Source: Desulfosalsimonas propionicica
GTDB lineage: Bacteria > Desulfobacterota > Desulfobacteria > Desulfobacterales > Desulfosalsimonadaceae
Direction: 5' to 3'
Assembly: GCF_013761005.1 (NCBI RefSeq)
Contig: NZ_JACDUS010000004.1
Span: 1-64,000 of the forward strand
DNA length: 64,000 bases
Shown here: positions 25,699-34,133 of the stretch, piece by piece
Layout of the letters: every line of letters begins with the position of its first letter
Numbering within the stretch: the stretch's first letter is position 1
The notes under the pieces: model-generated
Told to the model about the DNA's origin: nothing
What the model saw: only the letters and a program-made list of their open reading frames with translations
Databases searched by the model: none
Translations under genes and position numbers: made by a program

Positions 25699-27972
25699 CT
25701 ATCCCTTTTCCTTGTACCCGCAGCCTTTCTGTGCGCATTTGATGACCAAGCCCTCCTTTTTGGTCTCCTTTTCAACAAGATAGGGCGCACCGCATTCGGG
25801 ACACTGGCGATCCACCGGCTTGTCCCACAGCGCAAAGGTGCAGTCCGGATACCGGCTGCAGCCGTAAAAAATCTTGCCCCGACGGGATTTGCGCTCCATA
25901 ATCTCGCCGTTACAGCCTTCCTCCGGGCATGTCACGCCGGTGGAAGTTGCCGGGCCGCCGGAATGAAGGGATCTGGTATGCTTGCATTCCGGATAGCCGC
26001 TGCAGGCAAGAAACTCCCCGTACCGGCCCTGCTTGACCACCATGGGCCGGCTGCACTTTTCACAAACCTCGCCGTCGCTTTCGATCTCAGCAGGCTCCAC
26101 CGGCTCGATGGCGCCTTTTTCCGTGCGCGTGTAATTGCGTGACCAAGTACAGTCCGGATATCCCTCGCAAGCCAGAAACGGGCCGTTTTTGCCCACCTTG
26201 ATGCGCGCTTCCTTGCCGCATTCCGGACACTTAAATCCAGTGGGCAGTCCCAGGCCCTTGACGCTGAGCATATTTTCCGCAGCCGAAAGCAACCGCTGCT
26301 CAAACAACTCGTAGAACTGCCGCAAAAGGTCTCCGGCTTCCTGTTCGTCGGATTCCACCTTGTCCAGATCATTTTCCAGCTTGGCCGTGAAATCCACATT
26401 CAGAATATCCGGAAAATTTTCCACCAGCAGGTCCGTGATGATAAAGCCCAGCTCTGTGGGGTGAAAATAGCCCTTTAACAACTCCACATATCCCTTTTCC
26501 CGGATGGTACTTAAAATCGCGGCATAAGTGCTGGGCCGGCCGATGCCGTTTTCCTCAAGCTCCTTGACCAGGGTGGCCTCTGAAAACCGTGGCGGCGGCG
26601 CGGTAAAGTGCTGTTTGGGCTCAAGCTTCTGCAGGGCCAGAGTTTCTTTTTCCGTCATCTCAGGCAGCTGGCCTTTTTCCTTGTTGCTTTCAGCGGCCAA
26701 AGTGTCATCTGCGGACTGGTAAAGGGCCAGAAAACCCGGAAACTTCACAGTGGAGCCCGATGCAGTGAGCTGGTAGCCGGCCGCGGCAATGGCAATGCTT
26801 TTCTGGTCAATCAGGGCTTCGGCCATCTGGGAGGCCACAAAGCGCTGCCAGATCAACTGGTACAGGGCCATCTGATCTTTGGACAAAAACTTTGAGATCT
26901 TTTCCGGGGTGTTGAACACCGATGTGGGCCGGATGGCCTCATGGGCATCCTGGGTCCAGTTTTTGTTGGCAAAAAAGCGCGGCTTGGACAGGGCATAATC
27001 CTTGCCGTGGCGCTGTAAGATCAAATCCTTTGCCTCGCCTGCGGCTTCTGCCGATATCCGGGTGGAATCGGTTCGCATGTAAGTGATCAGCCCCACGGTC
27101 TCACCGCCCAGGTCCACGCCCTCGTAGAGCTGCTGGGCCACGGTCATGGCTTTTTTGGCGGAGAATCGCAGTTTTCGGATGGCCTCCTGCTGAAGCTTGC
27201 TGGTGGTAAACGGCGGATACGGCCGGCGGCGGACGGTCTTTTTGGTGATCTTGTCCACCACGAAATCGGCATCCGCCAGTGCATCCCGGATCTGCATGGC
27301 CGTGATTTCATCCGGAATGGTAATTTTTTTGCCCTTGTGTTTGGCCAGTTTGGCTTCAAACTCCGGAGGACTGCCGGCCTTTAGCCGGGCGGTGATCGAC
27401 CAGTATTCCTCTGGCTCAAAGGCATGGATGGCCCGTTCACGCTCACATATCATGCGAACGGCCACGGACTGGACCCGGCCGGCGCTTAAGCCGTATTTGA
27501 CCTTTTTCCACAAGATCGGCGAAATCTGATATCCCACCAGCCGATCCAGTATCCGGCGGGTCTGCTGGGCTTTATAGCGGTTCTCATTTAAAGCCTCGGG
27601 CCTGGAAAGCGCCTGCTTCACCGCGTTTTGGGTCAGCTCGTGGAACAACACCCGGTGAAACTGCCGCCCCTTTTTCTTGAGCACTTCGGCTGCATGCCAG
27701 GCAATGGCCTCGCCCTCCCGGTCCGGGTCAGGGGCAAGATAGATGTCCGTGGCATCTCCGGCTGCAGTTTTCAGCGCCTTGATCACCTTCTGTTTTCCGG
27801 GAATGGTTACGTATTTTGGGTTAAAGCCCTGCTCCACTTCAATGCCCAGTTCCTTTGCAGGCAGGTCCTTGATGTGGCCCACAGTGGAGGCCACATTATA
27901 CTGATCACCAAGATATTTCTTTATGGTTTTCACCTTGGTCGGGGATTCGACAATCACCAGCGGTTTGCTCAC
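25699..27972 (-). CDS. topA: DNA topoisomerase I with four C-terminal zinc ribbons
   Basis: 757 residues. The Toprim domain opens KPLVIVESPTKVKTIKKYLG and continues APDPDREGEAIAWH with the metal-binding acidic cluster. The catalytic tyrosine is in ITYMRTDSTRIS. The C-terminus holds four Cys4 ribbons (KCPECGK..., VCEKCSR..., TCPEEGC..., QCPECGA...). The enzyme relaxes negative supercoils as a type IA topoisomerase. Its start overlaps the stop of dprA (ATGA), the common dprA-topA pairing. Its stop is six bases from the convergent coiled-coil membrane-protein gene, so no terminator space exists between them. Confidence 0.96.
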   Translation of the reverse strand: MSKPLVIVESPTKVKTIKKYLGDQYNVASTVGHIKDLPAKELGIEVEQGFNPKYVTIPGKQKVIKALKTAAGDATDIYLAPDPDREGEAIAWHAAEVLKKKGRQFHRVLFHELTQNAVKQALSRPEALNENRYKAQQTRRILDRLVGYQISPILWKKVKYGLSAGRVQSVAVRMICERERAIHAFEPEEYWSITARLKAGSPPEFEAKLAKHKGKKITIPDEITAMQIRDALADADFVVDKITKKTVRRRPYPPFTTSKLQQEAIRKLRFSAKKAMTVAQQLYEGVDLGGETVGLITYMRTDSTRISAEAAGEAKDLILQRHGKDYALSKPRFFANKNWTQDAHEAIRPTSVFNTPEKISKFLSKDQMALYQLIWQRFVASQMAEALIDQKSIAIAAAGYQLTASGSTVKFPGFLALYQSADDTLAAESNKEKGQLPEMTEKETLALQKLEPKQHFTAPPPRFSEATLVKELEENGIGRPSTYAAILSTIREKGYVELLKGYFHPTELGFIITDLLVENFPDILNVDFTAKLENDLDKVESDEQEAGDLLRQFYELFEQRLLSAAENMLSVKGLGLPTGFKCPECGKEARIKVGKNGPFLACEGYPDCTWSRNYTRTEKGAIEPVEPAEIESDGEVCEKCSRPMVVKQGRYGEFLACSGYPECKHTRSLHSGGPATSTGVTCPEEGCNGEIMERKSRRGKIFYGCSRYPDCTFALWDKPVDRQCPECGAPYLVEKETKKEGLVIKCAQKGCGYKEKG

Positions 27973-29108
27973 GTTTCAACTCCACGGATACAATAATATT
28001 TTCCGGGCATCTGTGTGACCATGCCCTTTAATTCAAGGTTTAACAAAACAGAAAGCAATGCGCCGGCATCCATGGACAACTCCCTGGCCAGTTCATCAAT
28101 ATGGGCCGGATACGGATCGAGCGCATGGTATACCCGGGCTTGCTCGGCTGTCAAGTCCGCGGCCTGGATTTGGTTCTCCGGATGGCGGAGGTTCGCACCC
28201 TCGCTGTTTTTGGCCGATAGCAGCAACGGGGCGATTTCCTCTATCACATCCTGGGCCCGCTCCACGAGCTTGGCTCCCTGTTTGAGCAGATTATGGGCCC
28301 CGGAACTCTTATATGAATTGATATTTCCCGGTACAGCAAACACTTCCCTGTTCTGCTCTGCAGCCAGTCGCGCAGTGATCAGCGATCCGCTCTTTTTGGC
28401 CGCCTCCACCACCACCGTGCCCAGGCACATTCCGGAAATAATCCGGTTGCGGGCCGGGAAGTTGTAACTGTTTGGCGGATCATCCACAGGCCGTTCAGAT
28501 ACAATAGTGCCTTGCCTGGAAATGTCAAAATAGAGTTTCCGGTTTTCCGGCGGGTAAATAACGGAAAGGCCGCTTCCGAGCACTGCAACGGTGCTTCCCC
28601 CGGCATCCAGGGCGCCCTTGTGGGCGGCCGTATCAATGCCCCGGGCCATTCCGCTGACAATGGTCAGTCCCATGTCCGCAAGATCCGCGCTCAGCCGGCG
28701 GGCCATGGAAAAGCCGTAGCGGGTTGGATTGCGCGTGCCCACAACGGCAATGGCGGGTTCCGGATCAAGGGGGCGGCCGAAGGCGTATAAATAGGGCGGC
28801 GGATCAGTGATCCGGGCAAGGCGCCAGGGATACCGGGGGTGATCGACTGCAATGATCTCGTATCCCCGTTTTTGACAGCGGACAAACTCCTTCTGCGCCT
28901 GCTGCCGGCTGCCGCCCTGCAACACCGCCCGGGCACTTTTTGTGCCCATTCCCTCTACCTCCAGCAGGCGGGATTCGTCTGCGCAAAAAACGTTTTCCGG
29001 AGATCCAAAGCGCTCAACCAGACGCTTACAGGTCAGTGGCCCGACGCCCGGCGCCTGTCGCAGCGCGATCCATGCACAAACACGATCCTGATTGCCCCCG
29101 CCTTCCAT
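27969..29108 (-). CDS. dprA: DNA-processing protein DprA
   Basis: 379 residues. Order of domains: an N-terminal helix-hairpin/SAM-like part (LRQAPGVGPLTCKRLVERFG), the Rossmann DprA core with AVVGTRNPTRYGFSMARR and VSGMARGIDTAAHKGAL, and a C-terminal winged helix ending in NLELKGMVTQMPGKYY. DprA loads RecA onto incoming single-stranded DNA in natural transformation and is also conserved in non-competent bacteria. It directly precedes topA with a four-base overlap. Confidence 0.94.
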   Translation of the reverse strand: MEGGGNQDRVCAWIALRQAPGVGPLTCKRLVERFGSPENVFCADESRLLEVEGMGTKSARAVLQGGSRQQAQKEFVRCQKRGYEIIAVDHPRYPWRLARITDPPPYLYAFGRPLDPEPAIAVVGTRNPTRYGFSMARRLSADLADMGLTIVSGMARGIDTAAHKGALDAGGSTVAVLGSGLSVIYPPENRKLYFDISRQGTIVSERPVDDPPNSYNFPARNRIISGMCLGTVVVEAAKKSGSLITARLAAEQNREVFAVPGNINSYKSSGAHNLLKQGAKLVERAQDVIEEIAPLLLSAKNSEGANLRHPENQIQAADLTAEQARVYHALDPYPAHIDELARELSMDAGALLSVLLNLELKGMVTQMPGKYYCIRGVET

Positions 29109-29146
29109 ACGTATCCAGAAATCTTTTCCCGACGCTGCCCGGGCGG

Positions 29147-30214
29147 CTAGGCCGCTTCCGATGCCGCCGTCCTTTGTGGCGGTGCGGCGCCGCCCGCCAT
29201 AAACAGCAGCATCGGGCTGGCCACAAAAACAGAAGAATACGTGCCGATCACCACCCCGATGATCATGGCCAGGGCAAAGTCGTGGATAATATCTCCGCCC
29301 AGGAAAAACAGGCAGAGCAAAACCATCAGGGTGGTTGCGGAGGTCAGGATGGTCCGGCTCAGGGTCTCATTGATGCTGCGGTTGATATTGCCCTCCAGGC
29401 TGCTGCGGTTGTGGCGCCGGAGATTTTCACGAATCCGGTCAAACACGATAATGGTGTCATTGAGCGAATAGCCGATAATGGTCAAAAGGGCCGCCACAAT
29501 AGGCAGGGAAAACTCCTTGCCCAGCAGGGTAAACACCCCCACAGTAATGGTCACGTCGTGAATAAGGGCCACGGTGGCGCCCATGGCAAAGCGCAGATGA
29601 AGCTGATAAAACAAAACCAGGCTGACAATCAGGGCCACCAGGATCAGAAACGGAATGCTGACGTTAAAAAGGGAGAACAGATACACTGCCCCGATTAAGG
29701 CCCCGGCCGTGGCCGCACTGAGCATCCACTTCATTTCAAAACGGCCGGAAATATAAATGGTAATAAACAACAGCGCATAAAAAAGGGCAAACAGGGCCTT
29801 TTCCCGCAGGGTTTCACCCACCTGCGGGCCCACCATTTCCACACGGCGGATTTCAGGAGCCGCATCAGTGGATGCGGAAAGAGCACTGCTTATATGTTCC
29901 GAAAAATCGTCTCCAGTGGACAAGGGATCATTGGTCCGGATCAAAAATTCATTATGCTCAGCCGCGCCAAACCGCTGCACCGCAGAGCCGCCCAGACCGA
30001 TCTGATCCAGCCCGGTTTTGACATCGGCGATTTTCACTTTCCGGTCAAACTGTACCTGCACAATGGTGCCGCCCACAAAATCAATGCCGAAATTGGGCCC
30101 GGCATTGATCACCAGGGTGAGCAGACTTGCAATCAGCAACAGCGCCGAAATGCCGTATCCCAGGTATCGCCGGCCGATAAAATCGAAATTGATCCCGGGT
30201 TTGATGATTTCCAT
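29147..30214 (-). CDS. secF: Protein translocase subunit SecF
   Basis: 355 residues. Six transmembrane helices flank the first periplasmic domain. The family motifs INFDFIGRRYLGYG, FGIDFVGGTIVQVQF and GYSLNDTIIVFDRIREN are all present. With SecD it forms the proton-driven complex that helps pull secreted proteins through SecYEG. It lies 10 bases downstream of secD and in the order yajC-secD-secF on the minus strand, the usual operon. It is slightly longer than E. coli SecF because of a tail ending in TAASEAA. Confidence 0.95.
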   Translation of the reverse strand: MEIIKPGINFDFIGRRYLGYGISALLLIASLLTLVINAGPNFGIDFVGGTIVQVQFDRKVKIADVKTGLDQIGLGGSAVQRFGAAEHNEFLIRTNDPLSTGDDFSEHISSALSASTDAAPEIRRVEMVGPQVGETLREKALFALFYALLFITIYISGRFEMKWMLSAATAGALIGAVYLFSLFNVSIPFLILVALIVSLVLFYQLHLRFAMGATVALIHDVTITVGVFTLLGKEFSLPIVAALLTIIGYSLNDTIIVFDRIRENLRRHNRSSLEGNINRSINETLSRTILTSATTLMVLLCLFFLGGDIIHDFALAMIIGVVIGTYSSVFVASPMLLFMAGGAAPPQRTAASEAA

Positions 30215-30224
30215 ACAAAGATCC

Positions 30225-31799
30225 TTATATGCTGAGAGTTTTCATGCGCCGAACGCTGTAGAAATAATCAAATATCAGCCGGCAGGCAAACAGGGCCGTA
30301 AACAGGCTGGCCAGCACGCCCAGGCTCAGGGTCACAGCAAACCCCCTGACCGGTCCGGTACCGAACTGATAGAGCACCAAAGCTGCAATCAGGGTGGTGA
30401 CATTGGCATCCAGCACAGCTACTGCCGCCCGGTCAAAACCGGCTGCCACAGCCGATGCCGGGGTTTTGCCCAGCCGCTGTTCCTCCCGGATGCGCTCGAA
30501 AATAATCACGTTGGCATCCACGGCCATGCCGATGGTCAGGATAATGCCGGCAATTCCCGGCAGGGTCAGTGTGGCGCCAAAGGCCGCAAGGCCTGCGGCA
30601 ATAAACAGGATATTGACCACCAGGGCCGTGTTGGCGATCAGGCCGGCCAATTGATAATAAACCGCCATGAAAAGCAGAACCAGAATACCGCCAACAGCCA
30701 TTGAGATCAGGCCCATACGAATGGAATCATGGCCCAGAGACGGACCCACTGTGCGCTCCTCGATGATTTCCACGGGTGCGGGAAGGGCGCCGGCGCGCAG
30801 GACAATGGCCAGATCATGAGCTTCCTGCATGGAGAAGTTGCCGGTTATGCGGGCGGTTCCGCCGCCTATTTTCTCCTGGATCACCGGGGCGGAATAAACA
30901 TTATTATCCAGGACAATGGCCAGATGCTTTTTGACATTTTCAGCCGTGATCCGCTCAAAAATCCGCGCCCCCCTGCGGTCAAAATCAATTGTCACGTAAG
31001 GCTCGTTATACTGGGAATCAATCTTTACCCGGGCGTCCTCCAGGTATGCTCCGGTCAGCAGGGTGTCTTTTTTCACCAGGTAAGGCCGGCGGCCCTCCTG
31101 GGCCGTATCGCCGCTCTGGTAAAGAATTTCACTGCCCGGCGGCACCTGCCCCTCCAGAGCCCGCTGCAGGGAGTTGTCCTCGTCAAGAAGCTTGAATTCC
31201 AGCTGGGCGGTTCTGCCGATCAACTCCTTTGCCCTGTCCGTATCCGTAACCCCTGGCAGCTGGATTAAAATCCGGCGTTCACCCTGAACCCGGATATCGG
31301 GCTCACTGACACCGAACTGGTCGATGCGGTTACGTATGGTCTCAAGCGCCTGCTCAACAGCCTGGTCCCGGATCTGTCCGGCCCGCTCACCGATGATGGC
31401 AATTTTCACTTTCACATCGTTTTGGGTACGGGAACTGGAACGGACAGAGACCTCTTCGAATTCATTTTCAATGAGATCCTCGACTTTTTCCACATCATCG
31501 GCGTCCATGAGCCCAATGACTAGGCCGTTGTCCCCGGAAGTCTCCATACGGCTGTGCCGGATGCGCTCTTCGCGCAGCAGGGAGCGAAGCTCCCCCTGGA
31601 TACGGTCCAGCGTACCGTCCACTGCTTTTTGTGTTTCCACTTCCAGGGCCAGATGCATGCCGCCCTGCAAATCCAGTCCCAGGTTAATCTGTTTGTGCGG
31701 CCAGATCCCGGGCTTGAATGTAGGCACCACATACACCACGGCAGCCAAAAGAACGCCCAGTACCACCACCACGCGCCACGTATAGCCTTTCAATACCAA
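30225..31799 (-). CDS. secD: Protein translocase subunit SecD
   Basis: 524 residues. It has an N-terminal membrane anchor, the periplasmic P1 region starting NLGLDLQGGMHLALEV, then the five-helix membrane part with GMAVDANVIIFERIREE. It is shorter than E. coli SecD (615) but typical of Desulfobacterota. It forms SecDF-YajC with its neighbours. The gap to the upstream yajC is 68 bases. Confidence 0.95.
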   Translation of the reverse strand: MVLKGYTWRVVVVLGVLLAAVVYVVPTFKPGIWPHKQINLGLDLQGGMHLALEVETQKAVDGTLDRIQGELRSLLREERIRHSRMETSGDNGLVIGLMDADDVEKVEDLIENEFEEVSVRSSSRTQNDVKVKIAIIGERAGQIRDQAVEQALETIRNRIDQFGVSEPDIRVQGERRILIQLPGVTDTDRAKELIGRTAQLEFKLLDEDNSLQRALEGQVPPGSEILYQSGDTAQEGRRPYLVKKDTLLTGAYLEDARVKIDSQYNEPYVTIDFDRRGARIFERITAENVKKHLAIVLDNNVYSAPVIQEKIGGGTARITGNFSMQEAHDLAIVLRAGALPAPVEIIEERTVGPSLGHDSIRMGLISMAVGGILVLLFMAVYYQLAGLIANTALVVNILFIAAGLAAFGATLTLPGIAGIILTIGMAVDANVIIFERIREEQRLGKTPASAVAAGFDRAAVAVLDANVTTLIAALVLYQFGTGPVRGFAVTLSLGVLASLFTALFACRLIFDYFYSVRRMKTLSI

Positions 31800-31867
31800 T
31801 ACCCTTTCGTTTCTGTGTCCATCCCTGTTGCTTTTTTTTTCCGATCCTTGGTATTGTTATTCGGAAA

Positions 31868-32191
31868 TTATTCGGACTGGGCGGACTGGCTCAGGGCGGC
31901 AATGCTGCCCCGGGTTACCTTGACGCGGACCTTGTCGGCGATCTCAACGGTTGCCGTTGACTCGTCCAGGGAAGTGATGCTGCCGTGGATGCCGCCGCTT
32001 GTAATCACACGGTCGCCTTTTTTCAGATTATTGATCATTTCCTGGTGGGCCTTGGCCTTTTTCTGCTGGGGCCGGATGAGCAGGAAATAAAAAATCACAA
32101 ACATCAGGATGATGGGCAGAAACGCGGCCAACCCGCCTCCCTGGGCAGCGCCCTCGCCTGTCTGGCCCATGGCATGAGCTATTTCAATCAA
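31868..32191 (-). CDS. yajC: Preprotein translocase subunit YajC
   Basis: 107 residues. One transmembrane helix (FLPIILMFVIFYFLLI, about residues 25-40) is followed by the family signature RPQQKKAKAHQEMINNLKKGD and a short cytoplasmic domain (VITSGGIHGSITSLDE). YajC binds SecDF in the inner membrane. It is the first gene of the yajC-secD-secF operon; upstream is the B1 repeat. Confidence 0.93.
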   Translation of the reverse strand: MIEIAHAMGQTGEGAAQGGGLAAFLPIILMFVIFYFLLIRPQQKKAKAHQEMINNLKKGDRVITSGGIHGSITSLDESTATVEIADKVRVKVTRGSIAALSQSAQSE

Positions 32192-32227
32192 AATTCAACC
32201 TCCTTTTTAAACTGTTTTCTATGTCTG

Positions 32228-32355
32228 GTGAGCCTGTAAAAAATCTTTTTTACAGGCCGTGTTAAGTTTTAAGTGATTAAGTGTTAAGTAAAATCAAAGA
32301 GTTTTTTTATTGTTAGCGATCCTATCAGTTTAGGACTTTTTACGATTCCACCATG
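32228..32355. repeat. Palindromic repeat, family B copy 1
   Basis: About 128 bases. It opens with a perfect hairpin, GCCTGTAAAAAA (32232-32243) against TTTTTTACAGGC (32246-32257). Then follow GTTAAGTTTTAAGTGATTAA and GTGTTAAGTAAAATCA, shared with copies at 37280 and 49019, and an end resembling GACTTTTTACG. It lies between the rng stop and yajC, both on the minus strand. Confidence 0.8.
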
Positions 32356-32388
32356 TCGGATTTCATGGTTTTTTACCGATTTTTTTGG

Positions 32389-33849
32389 TTATTCGCACTC
32401 GATTCTGCTGTCGCCGGGCAGCATGTTGTTGTCTGTCTCAATGGAGACGGTGATTTTCCGGCGCATCTCCAGATCCAGAATTTCCCGCTTTTTGCGATTG
32501 AGCAGGTAAGTGGCCACCTCTGAAGGCAAATATCCCTTGACTGTGGTGACCCCGCTTTTAATTGTCTCCAGGCGCAGACGCCGTAAAAATCCCAGCGCCA
32601 GGGATTCCACCGACTGGATCACACCCTTTCCCTGACAATACCGGCAGGTTTCAAAGTTCAGCGACCGGATCGATGGGCGGATACGCTGGCGCGACATTTC
32701 CAGAAGGCCGAAGGCCGATATCCGGCCCACCTTGGTGCGCGCCTTGTCGGGCTTGAGTTCGTTTTTCAGGGTCTGCTCCACCCGGGCTTTGTGCTTGCGG
32801 TCCCGCATATCAATAAAATCGATGACAATCAACCCCCCGAAGTCCCGCAGGCGCAATTGACGGGCCACCTCTTCAGCGGCCTCAAGGTTGGTCTGCAGGG
32901 CTGTGGCTTCAATTGAGGCCTTCTGGGTGGCCTTGCCGGAATTAACGTCAATGGAAACCAGGGCTTCGGTCTGTTCAATCACAATAGAGCCGCCGGACTT
33001 GAGCTTGACCCGGTTGTCAAAAATCGAGGCGATCTGCTCTTCGAGCTGGTGTTTGGTAAATATCGGCTTGTCCGCGGAATAGCGCTTGACAACTTTTTTG
33101 TGCTGGGGCGAAACAATCTGGATGAACTCTCTGACCTGCTGATAAACCGTGTCATCATCAATGAGGATTTCCTTGACATCCGTGGTAAACGAATCCCTGA
33201 TGGCCCGGACTGCAACGGTCTGCTCCTTATAGAGAAGCATCGGGGCCTTTTCCTCTACGGCCTTTTGCTGAATGTTTTTCCACAGCCGCATGAGATAGCG
33301 CACATCCTTGGAAATAATGGTCTTGTTGCTGCCCTGGCCGGCCGTGCGCACGATAAGGCCGTAATCTTCGGGCAACTCCAGGTTCTCGGTGATATCCTTT
33401 AAGCGCTTGCGCTCCTTCTCATCGGTAATCTTGCGCGAAACCCCGCGGTTTTTTGTACCGGGCATCAGCACGGTGTTTCGGCCCGGAAGGGATATATAGG
33501 TGGTGAGCATAGCCCCTTTTTCCATGATGGGATCATTGGTCACCTGAACAATGAGCTCCTGGCCACGCTTGACGACGTTTTTCAGGGACTGATTGCCGGA
33601 GGGATCGTCATGGAAATAATCCGGATGAATTTCCTGCTTTTGCAAAAAACCGTTTTTTTCCGCCCCGTAGTCCACAAAGACCGCCTGCAGGCTCGGCTCC
33701 ACCCTGGAGACAACCGCCTTGTAAATGTTTCCCTGGGTAATTTCCCGGGCGCTGGTTTCAATGTGAAACTCTTCCAGCCGGTTGTCCGTAACCGTGGCGA
33801 TACGGCATTCCTCCGGATCCACGGCGTTAATGAGAATCTTGCTTGTCAT
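32389..33849 (-). CDS. rng: Ribonuclease G/E family endoribonuclease
   Basis: 486 residues from the ATG at 33849, close to E. coli RNase G (489). Longer in-frame starts reach 34026 but add an unconserved head. The S1-like domain contains GNIYKAVVSRVEPSLQAVFV and YGAEKNGFL. The catalytic DNase-I-like part has the acid pair in ALVSIDVNSGKAT and GGLIVIDFIDM. The zinc-link C-R-Y-C motif is FETCRYCQGKGV. It cleaves single-stranded RNA such as the 16S precursor. It stands alone between intergenic repeats and divergent leuS. Confidence 0.93.
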   Translation of the reverse strand: MTSKILINAVDPEECRIATVTDNRLEEFHIETSAREITQGNIYKAVVSRVEPSLQAVFVDYGAEKNGFLQKQEIHPDYFHDDPSGNQSLKNVVKRGQELIVQVTNDPIMEKGAMLTTYISLPGRNTVLMPGTKNRGVSRKITDEKERKRLKDITENLELPEDYGLIVRTAGQGSNKTIISKDVRYLMRLWKNIQQKAVEEKAPMLLYKEQTVAVRAIRDSFTTDVKEILIDDDTVYQQVREFIQIVSPQHKKVVKRYSADKPIFTKHQLEEQIASIFDNRVKLKSGGSIVIEQTEALVSIDVNSGKATQKASIEATALQTNLEAAEEVARQLRLRDFGGLIVIDFIDMRDRKHKARVEQTLKNELKPDKARTKVGRISAFGLLEMSRQRIRPSIRSLNFETCRYCQGKGVIQSVESLALGFLRRLRLETIKSGVTTVKGYLPSEVATYLLNRKKREILDLEMRRKITVSIETDNNMLPGDSRIECE

Positions 33850-34133
33850 ATGCGGCTTTTTCCAGAATACTTCTTTGATTTTTTGCATCCAATGCGTCTG
33901 CATCAGGCCGATCGTGACGTGAGGTGCATGTGAATGTTGTTGAATTGTTGCAGATTTCCGATTTTTCGTCGGCAACCTATCCACAATAGCCGATTCAGAA
34001 GATAAATAGGAAATTGGCGCAGACAAGTCAAACGATTTCTGGCATATTGATGGCCCGGACTTGATATTTCATTTATCCTGTGGCATGAAAGTGGGAATTA
34101 TCAACAACCACAAAAAAAGGGCAGCAACCGAAA